This document shows positions 23,092-39,462 of a stretch of 64,000 nt of DNA, in pieces (position 1 is the stretch's first letter; every line of letters begins with the position of its first letter). This DNA comes from Quercus robur (Eukaryota > Streptophyta > Magnoliopsida > Fagales > Fagaceae). A program made the position numbers and the translations under genes. Location of the stretch: positions 42,864,277-42,928,276 of the forward strand of contig NC_065543.1 of NCBI RefSeq assembly GCF_932294415.1, in the 5' to 3' direction. Below the pieces are notes generated by a model, which was not told the DNA's origin, did not search any database, and saw only the letters and a program-made list of their open reading frames with translations.

Positions 23092-25453
23092 TTTTTTATC
23101 TCTCTCTCTAACTCAGAAAAACAACAAAGAAGAACAAAGAACAAAGGAGAAGAAGAAGAACAACAACCTAGTATTTTTTCACACACTGTTGTGTTTTGTC
23201 TTTTTTCTCTCTTCTAACTCGTTGAGTGTGTTGTTGTGTGTGTTTGGGAAATTTGGAGAGGTGGTGGTCGGGAAAACCGTTGGATGAGTAACGGAAAGGG
23301 CGTAGAGCTGGAGATCCGACGGTTACGGAAAGTGTTTCTTTTTCTTCTCTTCAAATAAGGAGGGAATTGTGTTATTGCGGGTCTTTCTCTATTTTTCAGC
23401 TTCAACGTGCTGCTTCTTATATTTATATTTGTAATAACTATTATTAAGAGGGTGATGATTTTTGGGCCTGACTTTTTTACCAAACTAAAATAAAGATTTT
23501 TGGGCTAAATTTAAGAAACGGCAATCTCTGACAGATTGTTTTTTACTTTTACGTTTTTTTTTTTTTTTTTTTTAATCTATTTACAATTTACTATGTCAGA
23601 GTTATGATAAAATTGTGACCCAAAAAGTTGTGGGCCTAGATTTCCTCAAATGTACTTGGGGTGTGTGTATTTTCCTTTTATACACAATATTTTTCATAAT
23701 CAAATTTCATAATTGTTAAGTTGTCAAATTGTTGCTGACTCTCATATGAGTCCATTATTAACTTAGCACCATTTAGAGCCAAAATCCATTAGGTTATTTT
23801 AAGATTTGGCAAACTATAATCTATTATCTATCACTTTCACATGATTTATTATTTTAAGTCCATTATTATCTGTCACTTTAACATTATTATATATTTCAAA
23901 AATTTAATTGTTGGATTGCATGTTCTTTACGCTCTTAATACACATGTCAAATTTTGTACCAATCAGATATTATTTACCATATGAACTATAAGATTATATT
24001 TTATGCATAATTTTAAATTACAAAAACTTGCAATTTAAATAATTTATTGATGACATAGCTATTGATCTTTAATTTTCTAGAAATTTTATAAGCATGGAGG
24101 GTGTAGAAAAGAAAATGTAATCCAATGGTAAATTTGTCAAATTTTATCTCTAATAAAAAGATATTGAGTAAGGTTATAGTTTTAGGATACAACCAATTTT
24201 TTAGCTAAAATTTGTCCTTAAAAAAATACTAAAAATGATAGCAATATTATATGGAACTACACGGAAGAACTAAATTGAAAGAAAATTAAAATTCAAGGAC
24301 CTATTTATTTATTTTTTAAATTATCTTAAAGGATTTGATTAAAAATAGCTTAAGGTGAAAGTTAAACGGTGTGTAATTTGTTTTTTAGGAATTTGGATTT
24401 GTTGTGGGGGTGGGGAATAAAATAAAGTTGGGAAGTAGTGGGCCTGCATGAACAAAATGAGTGACAATGATGAACGTAAGAAGTAAGGAATTGATCCTTT
24501 TTTTTCCTTCTTGATTCAAACTCCATTTGGTTATCTAAAGGTAATTCATGAATTAAATAATCCGCAGTCTGCACTGCAGCAAGTGAGCTTAAATTCCTGT
24601 TTCTAGAACGTGACAAACAATCTTTTTGATGGTAGGGAATAGTTTGGGACTTCATAAAAGTCGGTGAGATTCTCTCAAACATATTTATAGAATGAGTTTG
24701 ACAAATAAAAAAAGAGTAAGATACTTTCATAATTTTATTATATGTACGGTGTATAATTATGTAGGCATAGGATCACCATGTTTGTCTCTTTTCCTTTCTT
24801 TCCTCATAGACTTTTGATTCTTTCTCCTGATGGAAGCAATAAGGACAAGTGAATGTAACATTCCCAATTTCCAATGAGGTAGACTCACATTTGATTTTGT
24901 GTAAGAAGACAAATGGAATGTGAGTAATTGAACAGTATTCTATGTTGGCATTACCCAAAGCAACATTTTTTGTAACAAACACTTTACAAAGAACATTGCT
25001 GTAAAACTAATTCATAAAATCTTCACCAATTAGGTATTGATGCAAAATTAAAACATTTTAAAATTTATCTTATGTTCACATTTCCAATAAATAACTCTAC
25101 CTGGTTTCTGCACAATGTTAGAAAAGAACTTAAATATCGAATCATCAACCTTGAAAAACATGACACCAATATACAAGATAGTGTGACACTCATTCCAGAA
25201 CTGTAACACACACTTCCACAAACTCCGGGAACGCCTGACAACTCCGGCAGTTCACAGCCACTAGTTGCATGATCCACATGGCCAAAATTGAACTATGTTT
25301 GCCAGTGTCACCGATGAATATCCAGTGTTCCCCCTCACCGAGTCTTATACCCAAAACTCACATTTGGTGAAACCCCCCACATACCATATTTTTGTGTATA
25401 TAAATGATAAGGAAAGAAAATGGGGAAGAAAATAAGATGATGAAAAATTCAAA
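23092..25453. other. Intergenic region between DnaJ promoter and CPK 3' end
   Basis: The part adjoining 23092 is the 5' UTR and promoter of the minus-strand DnaJ gene. A TATAAATA-like box lies on the minus strand at about 23418-23430, a plausible core promoter about 330 bp upstream of the ATG. The part near 25453 should be the CPK 3' UTR. Between them the DNA is AT-rich with a poly-T run near 23550. ORFs at 24362-24730 and 24773-24982 match nothing I know. Confidence 0.5.
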
Positions 25454-30321
<4,868 letters not shown>

Positions 30322-30455
30322 GAAAGCAAGCTTGTTGTTACAGAAACAGAGAGTGTGTATAGTATTCTATAGTATAGACTGTATAGTATATATCTGAGAC
30401 GAGAAAAACGGTGCGTTTTGGGGGGAGAAAACCGGCCGAGGAATGAGGTCAGGTG

Positions 30456-30456
30456 G

Positions 30457-30484
<28 letters not shown>
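30456..30484 (-). repeat. GA/CT microsatellite in CPK 5' region
   Basis: A (GA)n run on the plus strand, i.e. (CT)n on the coding strand, lies about 140-160 bp upstream of the CPK start codon. CT-rich tracts are common in plant 5' UTRs and core promoters. A regulatory role here is inference. Confidence 0.6.
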
Positions 30485-30498
<14 letters not shown>

Positions 30499-30686
30499 AC
30501 GCGGGGTTCGGTTGAGAAAAAAGTGGGGTTTTTTGAAAAAAAATATGATGCTTATTATTATAATTTGTTATTACTATTCATTTTTTTTTTTATAAGTTAT
30601 TGCTATTCAACTTATATACCATTATTATTGTTTATCTAATTTATATATTATATTATTATTTTGGGTATTATACTATAAGTGCTGCT

Positions 30687-30840
30687 TTTGGCCTGTCTGG
30701 TAGAAGAATTTGAGTAATGTTGTTCGGTAGTTTTTGATATATATGTAGGTGAAAAAGTGTGTTGAAATATATGTAAAATTGTTTAAAATGTGAAAATGTG
30801 TGTTAGAACTTACTCACCAAACATGGAATAATGTTTGATT
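30687..30840. mobile_element. MITE-like element, copy 1
   Basis: This ~150-bp stretch begins GGCCTGTCTGGTAG and ends with a roughly inverted TTACTCACCAAACATGG. Its interior (gtaatgttgtt, gtgaaaaagtgtgttgaaatatat) matches the stretch at 33768-33912. No clean target duplication is visible. Confidence 0.45.
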
Positions 30841-32118
30841 GTTTTATGACGAGGGTGGAAAGGAAAATTGAGGTTCATTGCATTGGTTGATTGGTTATTG
30901 AATAATAGTAGAGATACAAACTGTTTTATAAAATATTTTACAAACTGTTCATATGGTGTGATTATTGATAAATGAAAAAAGTGATATTAATGGTGAGTCT
31001 AAATGAAAACCAATAAAATGTTGGTCACATCAATATTTTGTAAAAATGTTGTAAAATACTTTGTGATTATAACATTACTTTGGATTATTATGCGAAGAAT
31101 GTTTGAACTTTTGGAGTAAATGACTTTTATTTGGGTTTGGTTTGAGTAGTTTTACTAATATAGCCTTTGTGTATTGTGTGTGTGTTTCATATGTTTTGCC
31201 ATATTAAGATTGAATTTTGGGAGTTGGGAGTCCAGTTAAGACTATTTTTTAGTATCTTCTCCAAAAAAAAAAAAAAAAAAAAACTTTTTAAGTAATTATG
31301 AGGTGTGTTGAGGTTACATGGGTTTGTGGTGTGCCCTAATTACAAATATTATACATGTGTATATCCTACAAACATGAAGCTACATTATTATCTATTTTGT
31401 GATACTTCAAGAGGCATTCCTGTTAATCTTTATTGAATTTTATAATGTAGTAAGTGCGAACATCATTTATTGAAGGAAAAAAAAAATATATATATATATA
31501 TATATATCTATATATGAAGAAAAATATTGTTCTACCTACAGGCTTTCATCGTGTGAATCAACAAAAATCTAAATGGGGATTGAAAGAGAAAACCAAGAAT
31601 GAGAGGGTTAAACAATTTTTTTTCTTCGATACCTTGAGTGAATGATGCATTTGTCACATCATTCAATTTCGTTAAAGTCAATGAAATACCCACTAAGCTA
31701 ACCACATAAGAGGTAATTGTCAAAAAAATAAATCACATGATATTTTTATGTTTAAAGAGTATATCCTAAAGTTGGTATCTATGATTTATTATTATTTTTT
31801 ATTAAGTTTTCTTCTAAATTAGGTAGGAAGGCTGATTATGGAGTAGTTTAGATGATTATTTACTTATTTATAAATCACATTGACATTTAAAAAAAAAATT
31901 GACATTAAGTTATATAACTATAGGTCATAGGATTAAACCACATATAATTTATGTTTGAGTTATTACCCGATGAGTTGAAAAAAATTTCAAGCCAATTTAA
32001 AGCAACATGAAGGTCATTTAAAAATTATTTCCAACTCATTTGAAACCAATTCAATTTCTCTTACCCAAACTTATCATTAATTTAAATATAAACTTCAATG
32101 AAATTTATTATGTTCTAC
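30841..32118. other. AT-rich intergenic DNA
   Basis: No gene is seen. There is a poly-A run at 31263-31283 and a TA microsatellite at 31488-31515. Short ORFs around 31454-31723 are overlapping and unrecognised. Confidence 0.55.
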
Positions 32119-32135
32119 AAACTAATTAGGAACTT

Positions 32136-32241
32136 GTGGGTTTCAGTTAGTTTAACTGGTAAAGTCTCTGATGGTTGAATAAGAGATTTGAAGTTCAATC
32201 CTTACCTACATCAAAAACCAATTGGTGTCTTGGTAAAAAAG
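32136..32241 (+). mobile_element. tRNA-derived SINE with 17-bp target duplication
   Basis: The sequence contains A-box-like TAGTTTAACTGGTA and B-box-like AAGTTCAATCC, then ends in AATTGGTGTCTTGG and an A run. The flanks AAACTAATTAGGAACTT (32119-32135) and AAACTAACTGGGAACTT (32242-32258) match at 15 of 17 positions, a typical SINE target duplication. A more decayed relative may lie near 32745-32885. Confidence 0.8.
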
Positions 32242-32258
32242 AAACTAACTGGGAACTT

Positions 32259-33767
32259 TCAATGCATTTTTATAACTTAGTTGAAAAAATACAATAAAAA
32301 TTAAAAAGTAATAACTAAGTATGTACATAGGTAATGAACTATCTTTTTATTTATTTATTAAGAGTTGACAATTTAAAAAAAAATCAATAATATATATATA
32401 TATATTTATATAGTTGCACATGGTGTTCTTTGTTAATATTACTCCACTCAATAACCTCTTATTGAAGTATCATTTTTCTTAACACACACACCAAAGTTTT
32501 ATGTTAATTAATGTTATTTACTATTTAATTCATAAACTCATGTTCTATTTATAGTTTTAAAATACAAAAATTAAAAATTAAATATTTTTACACATATAAG
32601 ATAATTATTGAACTTTGACCATTTTTAAATTTTGCAAGTATAAAAGGTATAAAAAGATAATACAATACAAAAATAGATTAGATTTGAATAGCTTTTTTTT
32701 TTTTCGGTGGTTATATATAGACTTTTGATAATTTCATGTTTTAAGGGGTTTCGAGTTATTGCCTCAATGGCAAAAACACCGTTTGTAGTTCAAAACCCAA
32801 CCTACGCTAAAAAAAAAAAATGACAAAAAATTTCTCACCCAATTGATGATAGATTGTTAGTGTGTGCTGACTAGGTAAAAAAATGGTTAAGTAATGAGTT
32901 CAAATAAAAATCAATAAAAGTTTGTCAACTTAATTATTGCCATAACATTGCTCTGTATTGAAAAACAAAAACCATCATGCATGATTGGTTCAAAAAAACA
33001 AAAACAAATTTTCTTCAAGGATTGGAAACCTATCAGATGGTTAATGGTGGCCATTGAGACACATTTCTTAGAGGGCCAAGAGCTGCTTTTGATCCATTGA
33101 TTTTACGTACTCAAAATTGAGGGAGTGCAGTGGATGGTTGAGATCTTTGGACATTATTTGTTGAAGTTGTTCACCAGTTTAGGGGGTCGCTGTAGGGATG
33201 TTTGACTTAATCACAGAACCAACCAAGGTCTAGATAGCTCCAAAACTTTAACCAAAAGTTTATCTAAAATAATCAAATGCAATTTCGGCAGTTTGGTCAT
33301 GACTCATGTCCCACAGTGATACGGTAATTTTATTGACCAAAACAATCTAAAATAATTGTTAATAATTAATTAATTAGCAAATCTTCAATTTAATCAAATG
33401 GAGGCAGGGATATTGACAATTGCAGGGTTCTCTATGCCGTGGGAGTGTTGATTGGTTTGAAATTGGAATAAAACTAATCCAAATTTAGCTTGAGAAGTAG
33501 TAGGCTTTAAAATATTGGAAATTTACAAAGTCTGAATGGGTTTTCTCTGTTATATTTAACAATTTATTGGTATGTAATTTCTTGGTAGTTATTATAAATG
33601 GATTGGTTGTGGAATAACACCAAACAAATTGGTCAGAGTAATGTGGAATATATGCAACATCATAATAACGAGTATGAACAATTCTTGCGATCTTGTTTGA
33701 CTTTATTTCAACCTGAACCCAAAGACCAATTGCCAACCAATCATTGATATGTTTTTATAATCACTGG
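32259..33767. other. AT-rich intergenic DNA
   Basis: I see no gene. A possible degenerate SINE lies at about 32745-32885 (gccTCAATGGCAAA followed by AGTTCAAAACCC and A runs). The rest is AT-rich with short microsatellites near 32390. Confidence 0.5.
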
Positions 33768-33912
33768 AGCGCTATTTGGTAACGTTATTCTAGTAATGTT
33801 GTTTGTATTTTTTGAAAATACATATGCGTAAAAAAATGTGTGAAAATATATATAATATTGTTTAAAAACTGAAAAATGTTACTTATACTATCATACTAAA
33901 CGGTAGTGAAAT
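33768..33912. mobile_element. MITE-like element, copy 2
   Basis: It begins GCGCTATTTGGTAAC and ends ATACTAAACGGTAGTG, which are roughly inverted. The interior resembles 30687-30840, so the two are probably copies of one family. Confidence 0.45.
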
Positions 33913-34020
33913 TGATTTTTTTTCTTCTTTTTTAGAAGATATAAATCCAAGAAGGTTGTATAATGTTCTTTTTAGTGTAATCTAATTACCATAAAAAGAA
34001 TTATACACACAAGAGCATAG

Positions 34021-34223
34021 AAGCCTCTGTTTCGATACCAATGAAAAATGAAAATTATTTCACTATTCAGTTTATTTTTGCTACTATTCGTGGGTCTCAT
34101 TATATTTTTTTAGTAATATTCATGAGCCTTACGGTATTATTTCAGCTAACTTTTACATTTACCTACAATATTTTCAATAATAAATTTTTAATTTCATTAA
34201 AATAAGCAAGATGTAAACCGACC
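34021..34223. mobile_element. Tourist-like MITE
   Basis: This 203-bp element shares length and interior (gctactattcgtgggtctcatt) with the MITEs at 21186 and 47317. Its flanks are TAG and TAA, an imperfect 3-bp target duplication. The terminal repeats are weak. Confidence 0.6.
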
Positions 34224-35392
34224 TAATTCCTATAAATTCAATCCTGACTGTGTGTGAAGTTTCTTGGAGCAAAAAGATTGACAATTCAACCTTCTTTTTT
34301 TTTAAGGAACATTTCAATTACTAAAAAAGAAAAAAGAAAAAAAAACACAAAAAACAAAAAAAAGGAAGTAGGTGGAGACTTGGTCAATAAGATAGAAAGT
34401 TGAAGATTCCATTGTTAAAGTCAACAAAGATGCTGAAAGGTCTTCTTCACTAAAAGCTGCTACCATTAAATGTTTGATTTTCCTTCTTTTCTCACCTAGC
34501 TAAACCCTCATCCCTTTACCCGGAAGTAACATTGATAGGTACTCTATCATTTTGACCCAAAAAATAAAAAATAAAAAAGAGTAATAGGAGTAATTCCTGG
34601 TTGATAACCAATTAAAGAAAGCAAAAAGCAGCTAAAAAGTGTTTTTTACTTTGCTCCCAAAAAAGAAGAAGTGTTTTTCACTATTCAAAATGACTATTCA
34701 GGGGACAGCTTAAAGTCTAACATGGAGGTTGCTTATCTCAAATTAATTTTTTTTAATAATTGAACAATAGTTTAAAATTCAAAAGAAACAATTACGTGTG
34801 GTTCTGAATCTGAACTCCTGCGTTGTGCACGTTTTTCAATTATAACTCTGTGTTTTATTGATTGACTTATTACCAAAAAGAAAGTGTCATTGAACATTGA
34901 TATGGAATTTTACCCTTTTTTTTGGTCTCACATTGATTTGCATTTATACTTCGATTTCTATCCACATGGAAAGAAAACCCAAATGGGTCTTACAAGTCAC
35001 AAGAGAGCAATTTTTTTCTCGTCTTACAAAAGTTCATCTTATTTATTACACGTTTTTGGATGCCGACGTATGATGGAGTAAGAGTAACATTCACGTCAAT
35101 CTCATTAATTTAATATTTTAGCAAAAATTTATCTAAATTCAACCGAAACAAGCATGTATTAGTCTCGCTAAATTAATTAAAACTTTTAAAGAGAACAGTC
35201 TCATCTTTCCATGAGTTAGCATCTATCCTTATTATATTAAATTTTAATGTTAATAAAATATTGAGGTTGATGTATGTGTATGAAAATAATAAATAGCTAA
35301 ACAAGTAAAAGTAAATTTTTTTGAATGAATTTAGCTAAATATTTAAGGAGAGTGATGTGAATGCTTTAACAAAATATATGGTTCAATTGTTG

Positions 35393-35437
<45 letters not shown>

Positions 35438-35480
35438 GTGTGTGTGATTTCCTGAATTTTTCAAAATAAAACTTGATGTT
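34224..35480. other. AT-rich intergenic DNA with TTA microsatellite
   Basis: No gene is recognised. A (TTA)n microsatellite of about 37 bp lies at 35397-35433 and produces an artefactual poly-Ile frame on the minus strand. Confidence 0.6.
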
Positions 35481-35489
35481 CTTGTTGTA

Positions 35490-35785
35490 GAGAGTTTTTT
35501 TTTTTTGAAAGCGAAACGGGAATTCATTCAATCATTTAGTGAACTAGCATCCAAGTACAGAGCGTCAAGGGCTGGAGGTGGTGACTCTTCTAGCCATACA
35601 AGTTCCTCATCTTGGTGACTCTTCTAGCCATACAAGTTCCTCACCTAATTGACTAGCATAACGGGCCAAACAATGAGCAACGAAATTAGCACTCTGCTTA
35701 ATACAACCAACAGACAAGCTCCTAAGACCAGCTACTAATGTGCGAACATCATCATAAATGTGTCCCAATCTAGATCTATTAGTTC
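35490..35785 (-). mobile_element. 5'-truncated LINE: RNase H end and 3' tail
   Basis: Read on the minus strand, the translation includes VRTLVAGLRSLSVG, SANFVAHCLARYAS and ELVWLEESP, the C-terminal part of the RNase H domain of plant non-LTR retrotransposons (LINE/L1). It then ends PPALDALYLDASS and stop, followed by about 30 nt and a poly-A tail (poly-T at 35495-35507). A 34-bp tandem duplication (around 35580-35645) shifts the frame. Everything upstream of the RNase H is missing. Confidence 0.75.
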
Positions 35786-37030
35786 ATCTTTATTTTTCTT
35801 TTTATTTTTTTCAAATGATTATTCCCTTTTTATTCCTAATTTGGTGCCTACCATGAGTTATTGTTTCTTTAGGGTTTTCTAGTCTTCTATAATGTTTTTC
35901 TACATAAACTAACGGTTGTAGGCTTGTAACCCTCTTGTATTTAGAATTTGATTAGTAATAAAATTTTAGAAATGTTTTATTTTCTTATTTCTTTAGTGAA
36001 TAACAAAATTATCTTAGTGAATTCAAGGAACCCCTAGTGAATTCAATGATTTATTCTTGAATTAAAAGTGTTCTATTTCTTATGATGATTGACTACTTTA
36101 GTTGATACCAGAGTCTTATCATTTTCCGAGTCTGATAGCTAATGAATGGAATGGCAGCAAATTCAAGGATCAAGCTCCATGAATGAGAGATTGCGCTCTT
36201 GAATTTAGTTATTTTCATTCTTTGATGGTATAGCACATAAATGAGACTTCATGGATTGGATTCTTGATATTGAAGATTATTTAGAATATGCAAAGATCCT
36301 TGAGGATTGTAAGGTAATAATGTGCATCAAAGAAATTTAAAAGTGATGGCAAAAACCATAAGATGGAAAATTGAGAGAATAATGTTGAAGTTTTAATTAA
36401 ATTTAAATATGATGGTGAGTCCATAATTGTCATAATTGTCAAGTCTCATTTATTTATTTATTTTTGAATACACGATGGATTTTTTTGTCAAGAGAAATTT
36501 GTAAACTATCTTAAATCTTTTATTGGTTGATATTGTAAATAAATTGGAGGTCAATGAGAATTTTTTTTACATAAAGTCATATAAAGAATCTAAGTTTCAA
36601 AATCAAATCAAGTTATTCATTTTACTCAAAAAAAAAAAAAAAAAATTATTCAAGTATTTAAAGTATTTATTTATTCGGAATATAAGATTTCAAAATTTAG
36701 ACAGAAACTCGTGTACGAATTTCATTTAAATATAGGGTCTGTGTACAGTAGGAGGTGCCCACAGGCCACAAACTATTATTGAATTGTTGTAATTGTTGTA
36801 CAGTAGGGTCTTATGTTTTAGAAAAAATGCCAAAAACTATTACTGAATTGTTGTACAATAGAAGGTGCCCACAGGCCAGAGACCCAAGTGTCGTTGGTCA
36901 TATACTGCTTAACTGCTACATTAGTTTGAATACTAGTTTTTAGCCCTTATATATGAATTTCCTACTTCACGTAACAACATCCAAATTAATATACTCCAAA
37001 GAATAATATTTTTTTTTCTTTAAAAAATAT
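35786..37030. other. AT-rich DNA with a 110-bp spaced duplication
   Basis: No gene is recognised. The phrase GTACAGTAGGAGGTGCCCACAG near 36744 recurs at 36854 (spacing 110 bp, changed at a few bases), with tattgaattgttgta also repeated between. The remainder is AT-rich. Confidence 0.5.
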
Positions 37031-37606
37031 TAACGAATGCTCTAAGGGTATTCATTAATAAACCATTTTAGAAAAAATTTATAAAAAAAGAAAAAAAAAG
37101 TAATTAATGTTTTAACAACTTTTTATATTTTCTCATAAAAGTGCTATAAAAAATTTCCTAAAATAATTTGTTAATAATTAGGGTAAATTGAAAATTACAC
37201 CCCTAAAGTTTGGGGATGATTGGATTTTATACCCTAAAGTTTTAAAATTTGGATTTTATCCCTTAATGTTTGGGGTTGTTTGGATTTTACACTTTAACAT
37301 TTCAGAATTTGGATTTTATCCCCTATATTTTAGGGGGTGATTTGATTTTACTTTCTAAAGTTTGGGAGTATTTGAATTTTATACCTTAAAGTTTCAGAAT
37401 TTGGGGGTGTAAAATCCAAATTCTCCCTAATTTTAGGGGATAAAATCTAAAGTTTGAAATTTCAAGGTGTAAAATTCAAATACCCCAAATTTCAGGAGGT
37501 AAAATCCAAAGTTTGAAATTTCAAAGTGTAAAATCTAAACACTCTCAAACTTTAGGGGTACAATTTACAATTTACCCTAATAATTATCCTAAGAGAACCC
37601 ATTAAC
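37031..37606. mobile_element. MITE interrupted by another MITE
   Basis: The left part (37031-37180) and right part (37578-37606) form one element with imperfect inverted termini: GAATGCTCTAAGGGTATTC on the left and GGGTTCTCTTAGGATAATT on the right, read in reverse. The block at 37181-37577 was inserted into it. Relatives occur at about 3066 and 38430. Confidence 0.6.
37181..37577. mobile_element. Mutator-type (MULE) MITE, nested
   Basis: A 397-bp fold-back element begins GGGTAAATTG and ends CAATTTACCC. Its two halves are inverted (acccctaaagtttgggg versus caaactttaggggta). A perfect 9-bp target duplication TAATAATTA flanks it (37172-37180 and 37578-37586), which is diagnostic of Mutator-like elements. 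There is no transposase. Confidence 0.88.
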
Positions 37607-38429
37607 TAACAAAACCTTGGTTTGCCTAGCTTTTCAATGAATCATACAATTCTATGCATTGAAAAAACTTCGAAACTCAAACGGGCAAATAGAATCCACG
37701 AAGTCAACAAAACGAGACCCAAAAGTAAAATGCCCTTGTGGAAGGTCTATCTCTAGTTGTTGCAACATAGATTCCAAGTTTCCAACCTAACCCATTAGTT
37801 AGATGCCCTTAAATTCTCTCTCATTACATACGCAGTATGAATATATCCATCTTGTGGTTTGAATTCTAGTCTTTACCCACCTCAATGTGAAGGATCGATT
37901 GGAAGATACAACTAGCTAGACTTTAGAGCCAATGAGCCATTGACGGATTGACCACGAGTGATACCCCTTACTTTTATGTTCAAGAAGGCATTTTACTTTG
38001 AGAAGAAAACAAAGTTATACCTCATTCATTTCCAACCTAAAACTGGATAAAAGAATTTGAATTTTCCTTTGGTGATAGCCACAAAACTACAATTTAGGAT
38101 CATGATCAATTCAAAGTCGGTATTTTTGTCTGGACTTAACATAAACAACATATTAGCTTTTATATCTCAGTGGTAGATTGCTTAAATTTTTGCAAACAAT
38201 GGTAGATTGCTAAAACTCAAAAAAGATGATAGGTTGCTAATTATTTTGCAAACAATGGTAGATTGCTAAAAATTTCGGCCAACAGTGGTATTTGGCCATT
38301 TTGGTCAATCTATTAAGTGATCCATACTTATGCATGAATACATTTAAAAATATATCTAATACCACTAAGCATCCTTAGTATGATAGTCACTTCACAAGTA
38401 CAACTAATATTGTATTAAAAAAATGGTTT

Positions 38430-38595
38430 TACTAACGTATGCCCTTAGGGCATACATTAGTAAACCATTTAAAGAAATTTTTTATGAGAAAAATGAAAAA
38501 GCGACTAAATTTTTTTTATGGTTTTTTTCAATTTCCCATAAAAGTATCATAAAATAGATAATTAATGTATGTCTACATTAACATGACCCTAAAAA
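38430..38595. mobile_element. Degenerate MITE related to 37031
   Basis: It begins taacgtatgcccttagggcatacattagtaaacc and ends with a roughly inverted ttaatgtatgtctacattaac. An internal inverted repeat TATGCCC/GGGCATA sits near the start. Exact ends are uncertain. Confidence 0.4.
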
Positions 38596-38670
38596 AATTA
38601 TGAAGAAAAGCACAAAAAGCCACAATAGATTGTGTATATAAACTAAAAAAATTATTTTAAAAATATTTTT

Positions 38671-39457
38671 TGTAAGGACTCGATTTGTAGCGACCCAAAA
38701 TGATATTGGGTTCGCACGTAAATAGGTCCAAACAATATAATTTTTAAAGCGTGGGTGTTAAGAACTAGATTAACTTTTATGTAATGAAAAGATTCACCCT
38801 CACGTATACTGAAGGCTCATAGCTGGCACAACGATAGTTTGTTTAGGTATTCGATATAGTTCTTTTGTTTTTTTACGTTCTTCTTCTTCAGTCTATGCTT
38901 TCTTTCTTTCTTTTTTTCTTGCCTCTCCCTTTTGGCGTGTTCTTCTTTCAGTTTATATACCATCTTCCGTGTTCCATCCTCACCACCCATGTGTAGGTTG
39001 GGTTCTGGGGATTTCTTTCTGTCCCATCTAGCACCTCCTGGAACTTCTTATGGGCAGCTGTAAGGCTGCCTCCTTACTGTTCAGGTATCACCTCTACATT
39101 AATGCGGCCAGAGAGTTGGTTGAGAGATAATTAATGCGGAGGCAGCTGTAGTTATAGATATTTGTTTGCCTTTTCTTTCTTACCCTTGGTCTGTTATTCC
39201 ATCTTTAGTGGTGATGTAATTCCGAGATCCGGTTGTAATAAAACCGCATCCTGATCGTCCTCGGACGCATACCGCCGAGGAGTATGGCGTCCTCGGACGA
39301 ACACGGAACTCTACTTTTGTGATATTGACCATCACCCTCCCTCAATAATTAACCTTATGACCTGACCCGGCCTCCTCGGACGGATGTGCATCCTCGGATG
39401 GGACGCAGGCCCAACGATTCTGACCTTAATGGGCCTGTTGATTGGCTAGCCCCCACA
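38671..39457 (-). mobile_element. Solo LTR, CCTCGG-rich family
   Basis: A 787-bp TG...CA segment is flanked by TTTTT on both sides (38666-38670 and 39458-39462). Its left end, TGTAAGGACTCGATTTGTAG, is the reverse complement of the 3' end of the LTRs at 5869 and 9410 with a few changes, fixing family and minus orientation. Repeated GTCCTCGGACG motifs lie at 39258-39410. No internal region is present. Confidence 0.85.
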
Positions 39458-39462
39458 TTTTT

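Noticed and set aside
24362..24730. 122-aa ORF on the minus strand between the DnaJ and kinase genes
   Set aside because: No recognisable domain, AT-rich codons and no splice partners. It is probably chance.
32136..32241. Possible tRNA gene (A-box and B-box-like motifs)
   Set aside because: No cloverleaf can be drawn and it has a 17-bp target duplication and A-rich end, so it is a SINE.
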